From an uncultured Clostridia bacterium (GTDB lineage: Bacteria; Bacillota; Clostridia; Oscillospirales; Acutalibacteraceae), in assembly GCA_937898195.1 (NCBI GenBank), contig CALEJD010000064.1:1-6231 (forward strand): a stretch of 6,231 nucleotides of DNA, read 5' to 3'. The notes below the pieces were generated by a model. The model saw nothing but the letters and a program-made list of their open reading frames with translations, did no database searches and was not told the origin of the DNA. Position numbers and translations under genes: made by a program. Of this stretch, positions 5,355 through 6,231 are shown piece by piece. The first letter of the stretch is position 1, and each line of letters opens with the position of its first letter.

Positions 5355-5537
5355 CTACTGTATGGATATTCCTATTTTATTTCCACACTTGTAACACTTT
5401 AATACAATTTCACTTTTCATATTCTTTTTATCAAAAAATATTTGTTCCGATATTTTTACATCACACAATCTCCCACCACAAACGGGACAATGCACCTTTT
5501 TAACATCGAATTCAACAACTCTTGACAAAGTTATCAT
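5355..5537 (-). CDS. Small zinc-ribbon protein, Com-like
   Basis: 60 residues with two Cys pairs, CPVC at 17-20 and CYKC at 48-51, plus Cys25. The pattern (short N-terminal strand, CxxCG, about 27 residues, then KCxxCGN near the C-terminus) resembles the small Com-like zinc-ribbon proteins found in phages and mobile elements, some of which bind nucleic acid. That similarity is by eye. ATG at 5535-5537 has only a weak purine stretch (GGGGA) before it, so the start is less sure. It is bracketed by terminators at 5272-5310 and 5568-5596 with little room for a promoter, so its expression may depend on read-through from the XRE gene. Confidence 0.65.
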   Translation of the reverse strand: MITLSRVVEFDVKKVHCPVCGGRLCDVKISEQIFFDKKNMKSEIVLKCYKCGNKIGISIQ

Positions 5538-5567
5538 TTCTGTTCCCCAATGGCTAACACTCGCGAT

Positions 5568-5596
5568 AAAAAATATATCCCTGCAGGGACATATTT
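5568..5596 (-). terminator. Intrinsic terminator overlapping the end of the XRE gene
   Basis: On the minus strand ATATGTCCC (5586-5594) pairs with GGGATATAT (5573-5581) around TGCA, with one G-U pair, and A/T pairs extend the stem to about 11 bp. A six-T run follows (5568-5573). The stem reaches into the XRE stop codon (5595-5597). It should end or attenuate the agrB-XRE transcript before the zinc-ribbon gene. Confidence 0.85.
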
Positions 5597-5978
5597 ATTT
5601 CATCATATCTTTCAAAAGTTCATCCCAAAATTCATTTGACTTATTTTGCTTGTCTGCTTCTCTAATGACATTCTTCACACCGGACTGCTCATTCACATAG
5701 CGAGCTACATCAACTGGTGAATGGAAATTGTTTTTATCATGTTCAGATTTGCTTTTAGTGGCAAGGTCAAAGAATAAAATTTTAGATTCATTATCTAATT
5801 TCAGAGTATTTGCTAACTCTATCAAAGTTACATCACTTGGTGGAGCTTTTTGTCCACTCTCCACATGATATAAATGGATATGTGATAGCCCTGATAATTC
5901 AGCTAATCTTCTTAGGGATAAACCTTTCTGAAGACGCTTCTCTTTTAAAAAGAGTCCAAAAGAATTTGTGTTATCCAT
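5595..5978 (-). CDS. XRE-family HTH transcriptional regulator
   Basis: 127 residues. An N-terminal Cro/C1-type HTH covers about residues 7-62: FGLFLKEKRLQKGLSLRRLA, then LSGLSHIHLYHVESGQKAP, then the hydrophobic LIELANTLKL. The C-terminal part (LFFDLATKS, VARYVNEQSGVKNVIREADK, FWDELLKDMM) resembles the conserved tail of a regulator type common on clostridial mobile elements. A repressor role is likely by family. Its ATG (5976-5978) overlaps the TAA of the upstream agrB-like gene by 1 nt (TAATG), and the only ribosome-site-like purines (AAAAGG, 5993-5998) lie 14 nt away, so translation is probably coupled to agrB. A terminator begins at its stop codon. The DNA target is not visible. Confidence 0.88.
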   Translation of the reverse strand: MDNTNSFGLFLKEKRLQKGLSLRRLAELSGLSHIHLYHVESGQKAPPSDVTLIELANTLKLDNESKILFFDLATKSKSEHDKNNFHSPVDVARYVNEQSGVKNVIREADKQNKSNEFWDELLKDMMK

Positions 5979-6231
5979 TATTTTTTGATTAACCTTTTAA
6001 TCTTTCCTAAAACAAGTAGTATACTTTCTAATATCAAACTCATACAGCAAGGATACATTATAAATTCAAGTTTGAAATGCCATCCAATGCTTATCATGAG
6101 CACTATCAAAAGCAATATTAACCATGATATTTTACGAAAGTATTTATATTCTTCTTTTGTCAGTGGCTTTTCAGGTGTATCAAGCGGGCATAAAACAAAT
6201 ATAGAAATAGCAGCAATAATTGTTAATACTA
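5978..6231 (-). CDS. agrB: AgrB-like peptide-processing membrane protease, C-terminal part
   Basis: The frame is open from the right edge (first full codon 6227-6229) and gives the last 83 residues. It begins with a hydrophobic segment (VLTIIAAISIFVL) followed by CPLDTPEKPLTKEEYKYFRK, matching the AgrB pattern of a Pro-rich, Lys-containing cytoplasmic stretch (APAATKKKPI in S. aureus AgrB, from memory). Then come two further hydrophobic segments (WLILLLIVLMISIGW and MYPCCMSLILESILLVLG) and a basic end. AgrB is a membrane cysteine endopeptidase that cuts and cyclises the AgrD signal-peptide precursor; its catalytic His and Cys would be upstream of the window, so activity cannot be judged. The next gene, overlapping by 1 nt, is an XRE regulator, not the agrD expected from classical agr operons. 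Confidence 0.82.
   Translation of the reverse strand, partial: VLTIIAAISIFVLCPLDTPEKPLTKEEYKYFRKISWLILLLIVLMISIGWHFKLEFIMYPCCMSLILESILLVLGKIKRLIKK

Larger units (their letters stand above)
2496..6231. mobile_element. One end of a tRNA-Arg-integrated Tn916-like element (partial)
   Basis: The junction lies in the tRNA-Arg anticodon loop. It is placed here at 2496-2502 on the usual model where the element supplies the tRNA 3' half; on the alternative model it is at 2411/2412. Inside are arm-type repeats, int, xis, a sigma-like ORF, an XRE regulator, a zinc-ribbon ORF and agrB, all genes on one strand, reading towards the attachment site. The arrangement matches the recombination/regulation end of Tn916/Tn1549-type conjugative elements. 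No relaxase, coupling protein or conjugation gene is seen, so a prophage or non-conjugative island is not excluded. The far end is outside the window. Confidence 0.8.

Noticed and set aside
5979..6231. A CRISPR array, retron or toxin-antitoxin pair was considered for the right-hand genes.
   Set aside because: No regular spacer-repeat pattern and no reverse transcriptase. The XRE gene's partner reads as the AgrB C-terminus with membrane segments and the TPEKP stretch, not as a toxin.

Overview
The window is low-GC DNA with strong AGGAGG-type ribosome binding sites, consensus sigma-A promoters and Clostridia-like proteins, so the source is probably a gut-type clostridial Firmicute; the genus cannot be read from it. 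It has two parts: ordinary chromosome on the left (about 1-2500) and one end of an integrated mobile element on the right (about 2500-6231), joined at a tRNA-Arg gene.

Chromosomal part. A 5'-truncated Orn/Lys/Arg decarboxylase-family gene (+) converges on a stand-alone E2-type acyltransferase gene (-), and the two share one bidirectional terminator. A near-consensus promoter drives the acyltransferase. Next to it, pointing right, is a stable-RNA-type promoter. It is followed by a 39-bp 5' fragment of tRNA-Arg(ACG), 52 bp of unrelated sequence, and then a complete tRNA-Arg(ACG) with encoded CCA and its own terminator. The fragment breaks off at the last base of the anticodon loop, as expected for a tyrosine-recombinase crossover there.

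Mobile-element part. Beyond the tRNA terminator lie four GACCACTTAT repeats, which I read as integrase arm-binding sites. All further genes are on the minus strand. Read in transcription order from the right edge they are: an AgrB-like peptide-processing membrane protease (N-terminus outside the window); an XRE-family regulator whose ATG overlaps the agrB stop; a 60-aa zinc-ribbon protein; a sigma-70 region-4 protein like the small sigma-like ORFs of Tn916-type elements; a roughly 400-bp stretch without a clear gene but with a GC-rich, probably structured RNA; an excisionase; and a complete tyrosine integrase. This sigma-like/xis/int/att order resembles the recombination end of Tn916/Tn1549-like conjugative elements. 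Conjugation genes and the other attachment site are outside the window.

How it may work together (inference). The agrB/XRE pair could link element activity to a secreted peptide signal or to its own repressor circuit. The sigma-like protein and the xis promoter, whose -10 box sits in the loop of an inverted repeat, would gate excisionase and integrase expression. The integrase would act on the arm repeats and the tRNA-Arg core. The least explained parts are the GC-rich candidate RNA before xis, the split tRNA arrangement, and the agrB-XRE coupling with no visible agrD.
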